This document shows, in pieces, positions 30,060 to 40,136 of a stretch of DNA of 64,000 bases. The DNA is from Mesostigma viride (Eukaryota > Streptophyta > Mesostigmatophyceae > Mesostigmatales > Mesostigmataceae): NCBI GenBank assembly GCA_009746045.1, contig RPFO01000312.1, positions 598,323-662,322 on the forward strand. Direction: 5' to 3'. Every line of letters starts with the position of its first letter. Within the stretch, counting starts at the first letter, position 1. Position numbers and translations under genes: made by a program. The notes beneath the pieces are model-generated. The model was given only the letters and a program-made list of their open reading frames with translations. It was not told where the DNA came from and searched no databases.

Positions 30060-31203
30060 GTGGCGGGGAAGGCACGGCTGCTCGACCTGTTGGCTATGCG
30101 GCCGAGCTGGCGGGAGATATATGCCAGCGAGGAGAACTGCATCAAGCCAGTGGTCGTGGCGAGCGCAAAGTATTGGAATGTGCCCAAGCCCAGCCGGGGA
30201 TGCTCCATGCCGGAATGGGGCAAGCTCATGAGCCGGGCAGCGGGCGTGGGCATGGTGGCGTTCCGGGAGAGGCGGCCCGGCAAGTGGGTGGATGGCTGCT
30301 TTGGAGTGGCCAAGGGGGTGGGTGAGCTACGGTTCATCGTCAACAGGAAGCTGGGCAACCCGGCTGCTGTTTGTGGACCCCCCCAAGATCCTGCTACCCC
30401 ACCTGGGCATCCTCGTGGAGGTCTACATCAAGGGCTGGTGCTACTGCGCCAAGAGCGACCTCGTGTCATACTACTACTCCATCGAGGTGCCCGAGTGGTG
30501 GTGGGACTACCAAGGGCTTCCTAGTGTGTGGTCGACTAGCGTAGGTCTGGCAGGGCCGAGGCGGAGGGTGTGGCCCGTGCTCAAGGTGCTGGCCATGGGA
30601 CATTCCCATGCGGTGGCGCTGGGGGAGGCCATCCATGAGATGGTGCTCTACATGACCGGTGCCCTGGATCCGAGGCGCCAGGTCAACTACCTCTCAAGCG
30701 CACGTGAGCTCACCTTGGTGCGCGACGAGTGTGGCCAGCCACTGCGCTTGGCCATCGAGTACAAGGAGGAGCGCGCCGGGGAGCTTCAGATTGACCTGGA
30801 AAACGCCCCTGCCCCCATGCTGACCATCACCATTGATGACTTGGTGGCCAGCAACGGGCGGACCTGCGAGGCGGTGAACCAGCTCATCACGCGCGCTATT
30901 GAGGAAGGCTACCTCCCTAACAACCTTGTGCCGTCTAAGGAGAAGACTAAGATGGCGAGCCTGGAAGGGGACGAGCTGGAAGCCCTAGGGGTGGTGCACC
31001 GACGGAACGGCGTGCTGGAACCAACGGTCAAGCAGCTCAACCTTGTGATCGCCCACACGCAGGCTATACTCACTCGAGGCCGAGCTACGGCCGAGGGGCT
31101 GGCTGCCATCTTGGGGCGGTGGTTGTGGCTGCAGATGTTACTGAGCCGCAGCTGCTTGTCCATTTGGCAGCAATGTTTCAAATTCATCAGCCTGCAAGGG
31201 TAG
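30060..31203 (+). pseudogene. Second element: reverse transcriptase region
   Basis: Frames 30060-30360 (RLLDLLAMRPSWREIYASEE) and 30292-31203 together resemble the first element's RT. The catalytic Asp pair is present in LTITIDDL. A frameshift lies near 30355 and a stop occurs at 31201-31203 (LQG*), just before the RNase H part, which continues in a different frame. Confidence 0.75.
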
Positions 31204-31218
31204 GGGCAGCGATCCTGG

Positions 31219-31734
31219 GTGCTGTGGGCCGGGGTGCGGGAGGAGTTAGAGTGTGCCCTGGCCTTGGCTCCCATACTAAGGGTTGACCGAAGCGCACCTT
31301 TGGCACGTGAGGTGGTTGCATCTGATGCATCCACCTACGGGCAAGGTGTCGTGTACGCAACCATGGAGCCGGGCGATGTGACAGAGCTGGCGAGGGCACG
31401 AGAGGTGCGGGGGTACCCGACTTTGCTCATACCAAGCGAGGTGGCCTACGCAGGCCCTAGGCCACTGAGCGCGCGGGCGCAACAAGCAATCACTAGCCAG
31501 CAATGGCGGGTTGGGGTGAGGAGTCGTTGGCGGGATCCGGGGATGCACATCAACGAGAAGGAGGTGCGGGCTGCAGTGAAGGGCGTGGAGAGGAGTGCGC
31601 GCAGCTTGGCAAACCGAGGCAAGCGGGTGGTGAGGTTGGTGGACTCCACCGCGGCGTTGGGCTGCTTGGCTAAGGCGGGCGGTCCTCATCCTGGCACAAG
31701 CTCAACAAGCAGTGCCGCCGCTTGTGCGCGCTGA
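31219..31734 (+). pseudogene. Second element: RNase H region
   Basis: The frame has VVASDASTYGQGVVYA, HINEKEVRAAVKG and VVRLVDSTAALG. These correspond to the VVTDAST, HINIKEARVAAQG and VRMVDSSAVLG segments of the first element. The frame breaks near 31690 after LAKAGG. Confidence 0.75.
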
Positions 31735-31839
31735 CCCTCGCCACTGGGAGTCGATCCCAGTGGGTGTGGACGCCGAGTGCACTTCAACCAGCCGATGGCG
31801 TTTCTCGTGGCCTATCCATGGCGACTTTCTTGGCAGGCT

Positions 31840-31900
31840 GGGTGCGCGACCTGACCGCGGAAGGCATATCCATCCTAACCCAGGGCCGGCCCCCTGCACC
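31840..31900 (+). other. Second element: remnant of a 2A-like motif
   Basis: GWVRDLTAEG in one frame is followed, one base out of frame, by HIHPNPGPAP. The first element has RRDLTSDG then DVEANPGP at the same place. NPGP and the upstream RDLT are shared, but the Asp and Glu of the consensus are replaced by His, and a single-base deletion separates the two parts. Confidence 0.55.
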
Positions 31901-31998
31901 TGTTAGCTACCTTCCATTGCTAGAGGGGAAAGTAAAGCCGGCTACCTTGCTGGCCTATACCGTCGTGGTCTTGATTCCCTCTTGACTTGGTGGGAGGC

Positions 31999-32617
31999 CA
32001 CACAGGTCCCAAAGCTAGCGGAGCAGACGGCCACCATTGCCTCCCAGCCACCCCGGCAGGATGCTGACCATGACCTCCCGCCGCTCTCCTATGCGGACCT
32101 GCTGCGGTCAGCGACCGCCTCCACCACCGACGCCATCGCCACGAAGCTCCAGGAGCTGGAGGACCACCGCCAGGCCCAGCAACGGGAGGTCACCGATCGC
32201 GCTCGCCGCGAGTGCCGAGTGGTGCTACGTCGCTTCCCCCAGAAGCCAGGTGAGACGTCAACCTCCCTTGCTGACGAGCTCAAGAACCAGCTTCTTACCC
32301 TCATGGGCCTGGTAGGTGAGGTAGAACTGCGTGGGTGCCACCGCCTTCCCCACTCACGGGACAAGGCGGCTCCCCCACCAGTCCTGCTCACCTTCCTCTC
32401 CCCTGAGGATAAGCAGCGGTTCCTCTCTCGTCGCAAGCGGTTGCACGACCTCACCTGGACGCTGGATGACGACCTCACCCCCGCTCAGCAACAGCAGCGA
32501 CGCAACCTGTGGCCGGAATACCTCCGCCATAAGCAGGACCCCCAGAAGCCCAAGGTGTACTGGAGGGGCGGGGACCTGATGATCAACCACAAGATGTGGA
32601 CGCCCCCAGCGGGCTAG
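31999..32617 (+). pseudogene. LINE ORF1-like fragment (RNA-binding, L1 ORF1p type)
   Basis: About 206 codons with no start of its own; the frame reads in from the target DNA. A Gln/Glu-rich helical part (KLQELEDHRQAQQREVTDRA) resembles a coiled coil. It is followed by VVLRRFPQK, VLLTFLSPEDKQRFL and RRKRLHDLTWTLDDDLTPAQ. That order matches the RRM-like and C-terminal domains of L1-type ORF1 proteins. The stop TAG is at 32615-32617. Confidence 0.6.
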
Positions 32618-33057
32618 AATAGTGCAATAGCCCTAGCTTGTAACCATTGGAGTCACTGCCGCTATAAGGCAGCCATGCCTAGAATGTTTGCCTAGCTGTG
32701 CCAACACACCTAGTCACGTGCCGCCAACGCACGATACACAACCAGCCATAGCCTTAGCCTAGTCCTAGAACAGCCATGCTACGCCCTGGCTATGTTCAGA
32801 TTACTTGCCCACGCTATACTTGTAATTATGCTACGCTTACATGGGTCTTATTGCACCCACAGTTTGCCGGATCGTTAGCGTGTCCGTTTAGCTAGTAGCG
32901 CGCCCGAATGCAGCTGTGGCATGCCTTTGGCATGAAGGAGACTGGGGGTCTCTGCCCTTTCTCCTGTAGTGCACACACAGGGATTAAATTAAAGCACTTC
33001 GGTGCTCCGTGACTCCCCAACGGGAGCACGAGTTTAATTAATTAATTGATTAATTAA
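31999..33057 (+). mobile_element. LINE (family B) insertion with 12-bp target duplication
   Basis: TTGGTGGGAGGC occurs at 31987-31998 and 33058-33069. The insert ends in a CTCCC-CAAC-GGGAG hairpin and a TTAATTAATTAATTGATTAATTAA tail. It carries an ORF1-like coding fragment and no RT, so it is strongly rearranged or 5'-truncated. Confidence 0.85.
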
Positions 33058-33687
33058 TTGGTGGGAGGCTGGTGGGCGGGCGGACAGGTCATCGTCACGC
33101 GAGCTGACACCCTTGAGGAGACATTTTGTGCGTATGTCGCCTGGGCTCATTTTCGGGGATACAGCCGCCAGACGTGTGTCAATGCCTTGATGGGGTTGCA
33201 ACTTTATTATCCCGGTATGGTGAAGCGGTGGGACTTGGCCCGTGGCGTCCTCGCTGGGTGGAAAACACTTGTGCCCCCCCGTGCCCCTCCTCCCATTCCA
33301 TGGGAGGCGGCGTTTGCACTTGCCAGCACGATGGTCATGCAAGGTCAGCGCCTTGCGGGCCTGCTGGTGGTCATTGTGTTCCGCCATTACCTGCTAATCT
33401 CGGAGGCGCTGAACCACCATGTTGGCCATGTGCGCCTCCAGCCTGACGTTCGGCTTGGGCCGGCTCAACGGGGCGCCCTACCGTTGAGGTCTACCAAGAC
33501 CTCTAAGGGCAAGACTCAGTCAGTGGTGGTAGAAGATGTGATGTCTGAAACCATCCTCCGTCACTGCATCGCGGGTAAGCACGCTAGGGAGGCCGTGTTC
33601 CCTTTCACCTACCCGCAATTCAGGCGCATTTGGCAGGATGCGACTCAGGCCTTAAGGGTCGCCCAGATTTTCTATTCCTGGACGCAT

Positions 33688-36196
33688 TGTCGCGTCCGTG
33701 ATCTATCACGTCCGCAATTCAGATTTTAGCGTAATTCTGACGTCCGCAGCCTTGTGCGGGTTGCTATACCGCGGCCCGGTACTGACGCCGCGGATCTCAA
33801 TTGTACTCACGCGCCAAGTCCGCTGAATTTGCTGACGGAACTTTTGGGCGGACCTGAATTTCACTGACATTCGTCACAAGGGCAGTTTGCCGAATGCTGG
33901 TACGCAGCAAGCCGGCGAGGCACTGAGCAGATGTGCAATTTCAGGATTTCAACGTGGGACACCAGACACAAATGCAAGGAAGCCCCAGGCGGTGCCTGGC
34001 ATAGCCGATAGATTTGCCCTTGTATATTTGTGTTCGCTTGACAGATAAAGCTTGAAGTTTAGCTTGTCGGAAATTAGACAATGTTATGATTGGCTGATGT
34101 CTAAAGTGGCGCTAGTGGCGCCAGCCGCCAGGCTTGAGCTTTGAGCAGTATAGAAGGATGAGCAACGAACCATGGTGGTCGTTGTTCGTCCGTTTCTCTC
34201 CCTCACAACTGGTTTGTTGTCTTCATGGGGTGAAATAGTTCGAGCAGCCCGGAGCAGCCCCCGTGAGTGGTTGCATGCAGTCAGTTGCCATGAGGATGGA
34301 CTGACGGATATGACAATGTATTGGTTTTGTTAAGAATGTGTGTAAGACTGAGAACGAGACAAGGGACAGGGCCTTCGGGCACCCTGGTCGTCGTTGGCAA
34401 GAATGCCAGTAGGAACTAGGTCGGGAACACACGCGCACTGCCGCCACAAGGGGCCTGCAGTGGCGTCAACCAAGGGACCTCACAGCTGCTCTTATAACTA
34501 CAACATTACAACTCGACACTCTTTGTAATTCGTCATGTATCTCATTGGAATTGAAATGTCTTTTGGTTGCTTTAATGATAAAGCATGGTCTCAAGAATCG
34601 GCTGGTTGGGCCGGATTGCCTGTCATGAAGGTGGCGGTGCCATAAAGGACCGCACCTTTCATTCTCATTTTAAACGGACGAACAACCCATGATGGGTTCA
34701 GTCCGGCCAGCCTGGATGTTCCTCCTGCTTCACCCAGGGAAGCACAAGGAAGAGGTTATTGCTTAGCCTTCAAAAGCATCTGAAGAGGTTAGGCTTTTCC
34801 CGGTAAAAAGCCATTGAAGGGGTTATTGCTAAGCCTTTAAAAGCATGCATGTTAAGGTTGTTGCTGATCCTGGAAAAGCATCTTGGAGCAGCTGGATTTT
34901 TTTTTCCTTTTTGCTGCTGCCTGGAATGACGCCCTCTTTGGGCTTCCTTCTTTAGTGTGAGATGCCTTTCTTTCACTTTTTGCTCTCACGTTGTTGTGAG
35001 CTAAATAGTGGGGGGGGAGGTGGCATATCTCACACATGATTACTGCTGATAGTGGATGCATTCCAAGTAGCGGTAATGACCAGTCCAGGATGATATGGCA
35101 CGCAAACGCGACAGCTGTCGCGTCCGTGATCTATCACGTCCGCAATTCAGATTTTAGCGTAATTCTGACGTCCGCAGCCTTGTGCGGGTTGCTATACCGC
35201 GGCCCGGTACTGACGCCGCGGATCTCAATTGTACTCACGCGCCAAGTCCGCTGAATTTGCTGACGGAACTTTTGGGCGGACCTGAATTTCACTGACATTC
35301 GTCACAAGGGCAGTTTGCCGAATGCTGGTACGCAGCAAGCCGGCGAGGCACTGAGCAGATGTGCAATTTCAGGATTTCAACGTGGGACACCAGACACAAA
35401 TGCAAGGAAGCCCCAGGCGGTGCCTGGCATAGCCGATAGATTTGCCCTTGTATATTTGTGTTCGCTTGACAGATAAAGCTTGAAGTTTAGCTTGTCGGAA
35501 ATTAGACAATGTTATGATTGGCTGATGTCTAAAGTGGCGCTAGTGGCGCCAGCCGCCAGGCTTGAGCTTTGAGCAGTATAGAAGGATGAGCAACGAACCA
35601 TGGTGGTCGTTGTTCGTCCGTTTCTCTCCCTCACAACTGGTTTGTTGTCTTCATGGGGTGAAATAGTTCGAGCAGCCCGGAGCAGCCCCCGTGAGTGGTT
35701 GCATGCAGTCAGTTGCCATGAGGATGGACTGACGGATATGACAATGTATTGGTTTTGTTAAGAATGTGTGTAAGACTGAGAACGAGACAAGGGACAGGGC
35801 CTTCGGGCACCCTGGTCGTCGTTGGCAAGAATGCCAGTAGGAACTAGGTCGGGAACACACGCGCACTGCCGCCACAAGGGGCCTGCAGTGGCGTCAACCA
35901 AGGGACCTCACAGCTGCTCTTATAACTACAACATTACAACTCGACACTCTTTGTAATTCGTCATGTATCTCATTGGAATTGAAATGTCTTTTGGTTGCTT
36001 TAATGATAAAGCATGGTCTCAAGAATCGGCTGGTTGGGCCGGATTGCCTGTCATGAAGGTGGCGGTGCCATAAAGGACCGCACCTTTCATTCTCATTTTA
36101 AGGTGGCATATCTCACACATGATTACTGCTGATAGTGGATGCATTCCAAGAAGCGGTAATGACCAGTCTAGGATGATATGGCACGCAAACGCGACA
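33688..36196. mobile_element. TIR element in two head-to-tail copies, flanked by GCAT
   Basis: Both copies begin TGTCGCGTCCGTG and end CACGCAAACGCGACA, so the termini are imperfect inverted repeats (TGTCGCG...CGCGACA). Copy 1 is 33688-35113, copy 2 is 35116-36196. They are offset by 1428 bp and nearly identical except that copy 2 lacks about 350 bp (counterpart of 34668-35018). GCAT stands at 33684-33687 and 36197-36200. No transposase is recognisable. It interrupts the second recombinase. Confidence 0.6.
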
Positions 36197-36432
36197 GCAT
36201 GACAATCCAACGCCGTGGAATGACTAGTGTAGTTGTCTGAGAGGAAAGACGCGAAGACCGCGGGAGCCGCGTGGCTATCTGTAGGAAGAGTTGGAGGGAG
36301 ACAGATGGTATCAAACCAAAAAAAGTGTATAGAAAAAACAAACTAAGAGGGAAAAAGAGAACACACACACGAAGGGGTTAAAAGAAAACGTAAGAAAGAA
36401 CGATGGGAAAGGGAAAGAAAAGGACGAAATGG

Positions 36433-36838
<406 letters not shown>

Positions 36839-36877
36839 AGAGAAGTTAAAATTAACCCATGGTGTCTATCTACCTAG

Positions 36878-36903
36878 AAAAAGGCCTCAATTGAGGCCTT
36901 TTT
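36878..36903. repeat. 26-bp perfect palindrome AAAAAGGCCTCAA/TTGAGGCCTTTTT
   Basis: A self-complementary hairpin next to the microsatellite. It looks like a bacterial terminator but lies in eukaryotic repeat DNA with no gene upstream, so I give it no function. Confidence 0.7.
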
Positions 36904-39442
36904 ATAAATTGGGTGTTGCATGTAATTACAATGAGCCAACAAACTTTATTCCAAATATGAGTGAAGGCCATGCATTGTTATGATTGTTTTGGGGTTCCCA
37001 GCACTTAACATCAGTCATATAGCCCTATTACATATTTAATTATGATTTAATAAAACAGGGTGTCGCTGCGACGGCACCATCAACACAACATGACCATAGA
37101 TACAAGCGACCAAAAGGCGCCAGTACTCAGTTCCATCTGCATGTAACTTGTCTTTTGGACCTTACGAGGTTCCCCCACGACACGGTAAGCATGGCATGAC
37201 CTGGCATGCTCCCCAAGGGACCCCTCACACACACTTGCACGGCCGGGGCTGTCGCGCAGCACTGCAGGCAGCAATAGCCTGCAATGGGTATTGCACGTAA
37301 CCATGAGGAGTCCAAAGGCTCTATTACAAACACGCACAAGGATCATGCATTATAATGATAGGTGTGACCTTCCAAGCGCGTAGCTTCACTCACATAGCCC
37401 CAATATCTAGGTTGTTACGGTATATTATGACAGGGTTTTGCTGCCGCGGCAGCAGATGAACAGCACATGGCAAGATATACAAGCATAACTGGACAACATT
37501 TGCACAGCCTAGTAGACCTCTTAGCTTGATTTCGGGCTTTGCAAGGGTTGCCTGAGACATGGCCAGCATGGCAGGAACTGCCATGCTTCTTATGGAAAGC
37601 AAACACGTCTACACGGCGGGGGCCAGCCGCAGAGCACTGCACGAAGTACTATAACCTGCCTTACGTCACATCGGCACTAGGCGCCGATAGGCAGCTAAAA
37701 ACTGACGATATCACAAGCAAATCGATGCCATTACCTTACTACCACCAGGACGCACTTACCTTTCACACCCCTCACACCCGGGATCACTAGGCACGCATAT
37801 GCGCTGGCGCTGAACGTGGCTGCATTAGAAAAGCTGTTCAAGCTCGGCGTTTTCAAGTTGTCCGGAAGCTATGCAGCCCGCAAATCTGGCCGGACAGACG
37901 CTCCATGCGTCGTCCATTGACGTATGAAAGCGGCTGCAGCGGCCTCGCCAGCGCTGTTCGCATAATGGCGCTCCCATAGCTGGGGGCGCGCGCGCGTTTA
38001 TTGTCCGCATCCCAGTTTTTCCCAGCTAAAAACACCCCTTCCTCTACCTACGGATCCACGCCAAAAGGCTCGAAAATAGCCAGTGCCCCTTTAGTCACGG
38101 CTGCCCCAACATCCCCCCCGCCGTTCCGCTAGTCTCTTCCCAGCATATCGAAGCACCGGCCTGCTGGCAGGCGCACTATCAACGCCAATTACGCCCCAGC
38201 TGAATTTCACTAACCTGGCATTCAGCACACAAATAACGACCCCACGAATTTAGAAATCGACTTTTGACCCATTTAGCGATCGGGATAGCTTCACGGATAA
38301 TTTATCTACCCAACGCGCTCCTTACTGGTCGAAATGATGCACGAACGTGGCCATACGGTCTATTTTACTCGAGGCCGCCATGGTCGTGCATTCGTGAAAA
38401 TTCGTCGTCCGGTTGCACGAAAGTGGCCAAAATAGGTACTTTTCCACCTCACATATCTTTCAGTAACCGTCGACCCCTGTCGACCCCAACGGGTCAGGAC
38501 GCTCAGCACATATACCAGATTCGCGCCACTGGGGCCGGACGACCCATAGGACCGGTCCTTCCCGCCAAAATTACCGTCCCCATGTGATCGCAGGGAATTT
38601 GGCTGTGCACTTGTCCCACGCCGTGGACATTGGACAAGCCAGCCTTTGTCATCGTCTGCTGAAAACAGAATCTGCTGTTTTCGGGGAAATGGGTATATTT
38701 TATTAGCCAATTATGGACCAAAGAATCTGCTGTTTAACATTACTCGCTGAAATCTCTGCTGTCCATGTGCGGCGAGTTCATCTCATGTTGAGTTGAGTTG
38801 ATTTGATTCCCACGCCGGTCATGTCATGTGTGGCGTGGGCAACAACAACAACAAAACAACAACAACAACTGATTACTTACTGACCGACAGTTGTGTCCAC
38901 GTGGGTATTGTTGTTGTTTTTGTTGCTGTAACGCACGCCTTATAAGGGCAGCAAAGATTTGGAAACGGCCGAGTAGATGAAACGAATACCAACACGTTGT
39001 AGATATTTAGTACAAAGTTGGCGTAGTTTCAGTGTCAGTGTCACTTGTCTCCCAGGCCGCGCCGGCTCTTTGCAGACTCTGCTGCCCATGTGCGGCGTGG
39101 GCAACAACAACAACAACAACAGCCAGAGACTGACCAATCTCCGCTGCCCATGTGCGGCGTGGGCAACAACAACCGCCAGAGACTGTCGGGAATCTAGGGA
39201 TTTGTGTTATCTCTAAGGGACTACAAATCAGATCACACCAGCGAATCCACCACCAGTCTTGTTGTTGTTGATGTGTGGGCGGTTCCGCTTACGGCACTGT
39301 AGTTGTTGATGTTGTTGTGTCCCACCAGTCTCGAAGAGTGACATTACCTGTCACTGAAGTCTTGAAGTTCATGCGTTAGGAGTTCCTGACCAATCGTTCG
39401 TTAACAAACTGCGCCCCACTGTGGGTGGTTATGACGTCATGA

Positions 39443-39482
<40 letters not shown>

Positions 39483-40004
39483 GATCTATCCTTCATTGGT
39501 TTTGGACTGCGTTATCGGAGGTTGGCGAGGTGACATGAAGGACTCCTTCGTGGTCTTCCGCCCCGCGCGGAACTTGGACGCAGACGCCTGGAACGATTTT
39601 TGCTCGCCGCAAACTCGTGGGAAAACTCGCTAAGGTGAGCATGTCTGCATGCCATTTTAATGACGTCCGCGGCGGCGCAATCAGGTGTGCCTATGCATAG
39701 CAGTGCAGCATGCCTATTTCTTGTTATAACCATTATACATGCTGTCAATCAACTAATTATAAGTACGACGTCGTGTATATATATGTACGGCGTTGCAGCC
39801 TCGACACTATCATGGCTTGTCTGCCCATGACTAATATCAATGAGATAACAATATATACATGTATAAAATTTGATGTTTATGGTAGAATTCACTTACCGCA
39901 ACTCCATTACGTCTAAACTGCATCTGTGCCTGGCCTTTCTTCAGTTCGAACGAAGCTGCAGCCGTTTCGCGCACTGCTGCACGACGCGTACGGCAGCTAA
40001 AAAA
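36904..40004. other. Intergenic; simple repeats and diverged tandem duplication
   Basis: 37050-37300 and 37425-37650 are a diverged tandem pair (ACAGGGTGTCGCTGCGACGG versus ACAGGGTTTTGCTGCCGCGG). CAA/TTG runs lie near 38845, 39100 and 39443-39483. The word CTGCTGCCCATGTGCGGCGT appears at about 39080 and 39142, with a variant at 38757. I see no gene. The promoter of the HYR gene should be near the right end. Confidence 0.45.
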
Positions 40005-40136
40005 ATGGCGCCCGGCGCCTCCTTCACAGGCAGCTCAGCTTCGGCCTATGCCGGCCTGCTGATGCTGATCGCCCTGACCGCATCGACGACCGTTTTGGGC
40101 CATGCCCTTGACGAAGACGTCGCCATGGACGGCGCG
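40005..40136 (+). CDS. HYR gene exon 1: signal peptide
   Basis: 44 codons from ATGGCG, preceded by an A-rich Kozak-like CTAAAAA. The hydrophobic run AYAGLLMLIALTASTTVLG, followed by HALDEDVAMDG, is a typical secretory signal with likely cleavage after the Ala of GHA. The donor is GCG|gtaagc, phase 0. An upstream in-frame start near 39870 was not chosen because it would bury the signal. The link to the next exon is inferred from order and strand. Confidence 0.65.

Larger units (their letters stand above)
30040..33687 (+). mobile_element. Second DIRS/Ngaro-type element, decayed and interrupted
   Basis: RT, RNase H and recombinase pieces run in the same order as in the 19367-24838 element, with shared words (YASEE, VDPP, RRRVWP, TITIDD, VVHRR, RDLT) but substantial divergence. 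The element is broken by frameshifts, by a LINE at 31999-33057 and by a TIR element at 33688. The HxxR and Tyr end of the recombinase is missing. No split direct repeats are visible around it. Confidence 0.8.
31905..33687 (+). pseudogene. Second element: tyrosine recombinase, split by a LINE and lacking its catalytic end
   Basis: The N-terminal part (LPLLEGKVKPATLLAYTVV) ends at the LINE insertion at 31998. The domain resumes at about 33070 and includes FRHYLLISEALNHHVGHV, the box that holds the first Arg in the relative but reads LLISEAL here. It is cut at about 33687, where HxxR should be. A weak TIQRRG-like trace in another frame follows the inserted element after 36200. Confidence 0.7.

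Noticed and set aside
36878-36903. Terminator-like hairpin with T run
   Set aside because: Intrinsic terminators act in bacteria. There is no gene upstream and all surrounding features are eukaryotic.
39421-39633. Open frame with a poly-Leu run that looks like a membrane helix
   Set aside because: The Leu run is a (TTG)n microsatellite and the remainder has no coding character.
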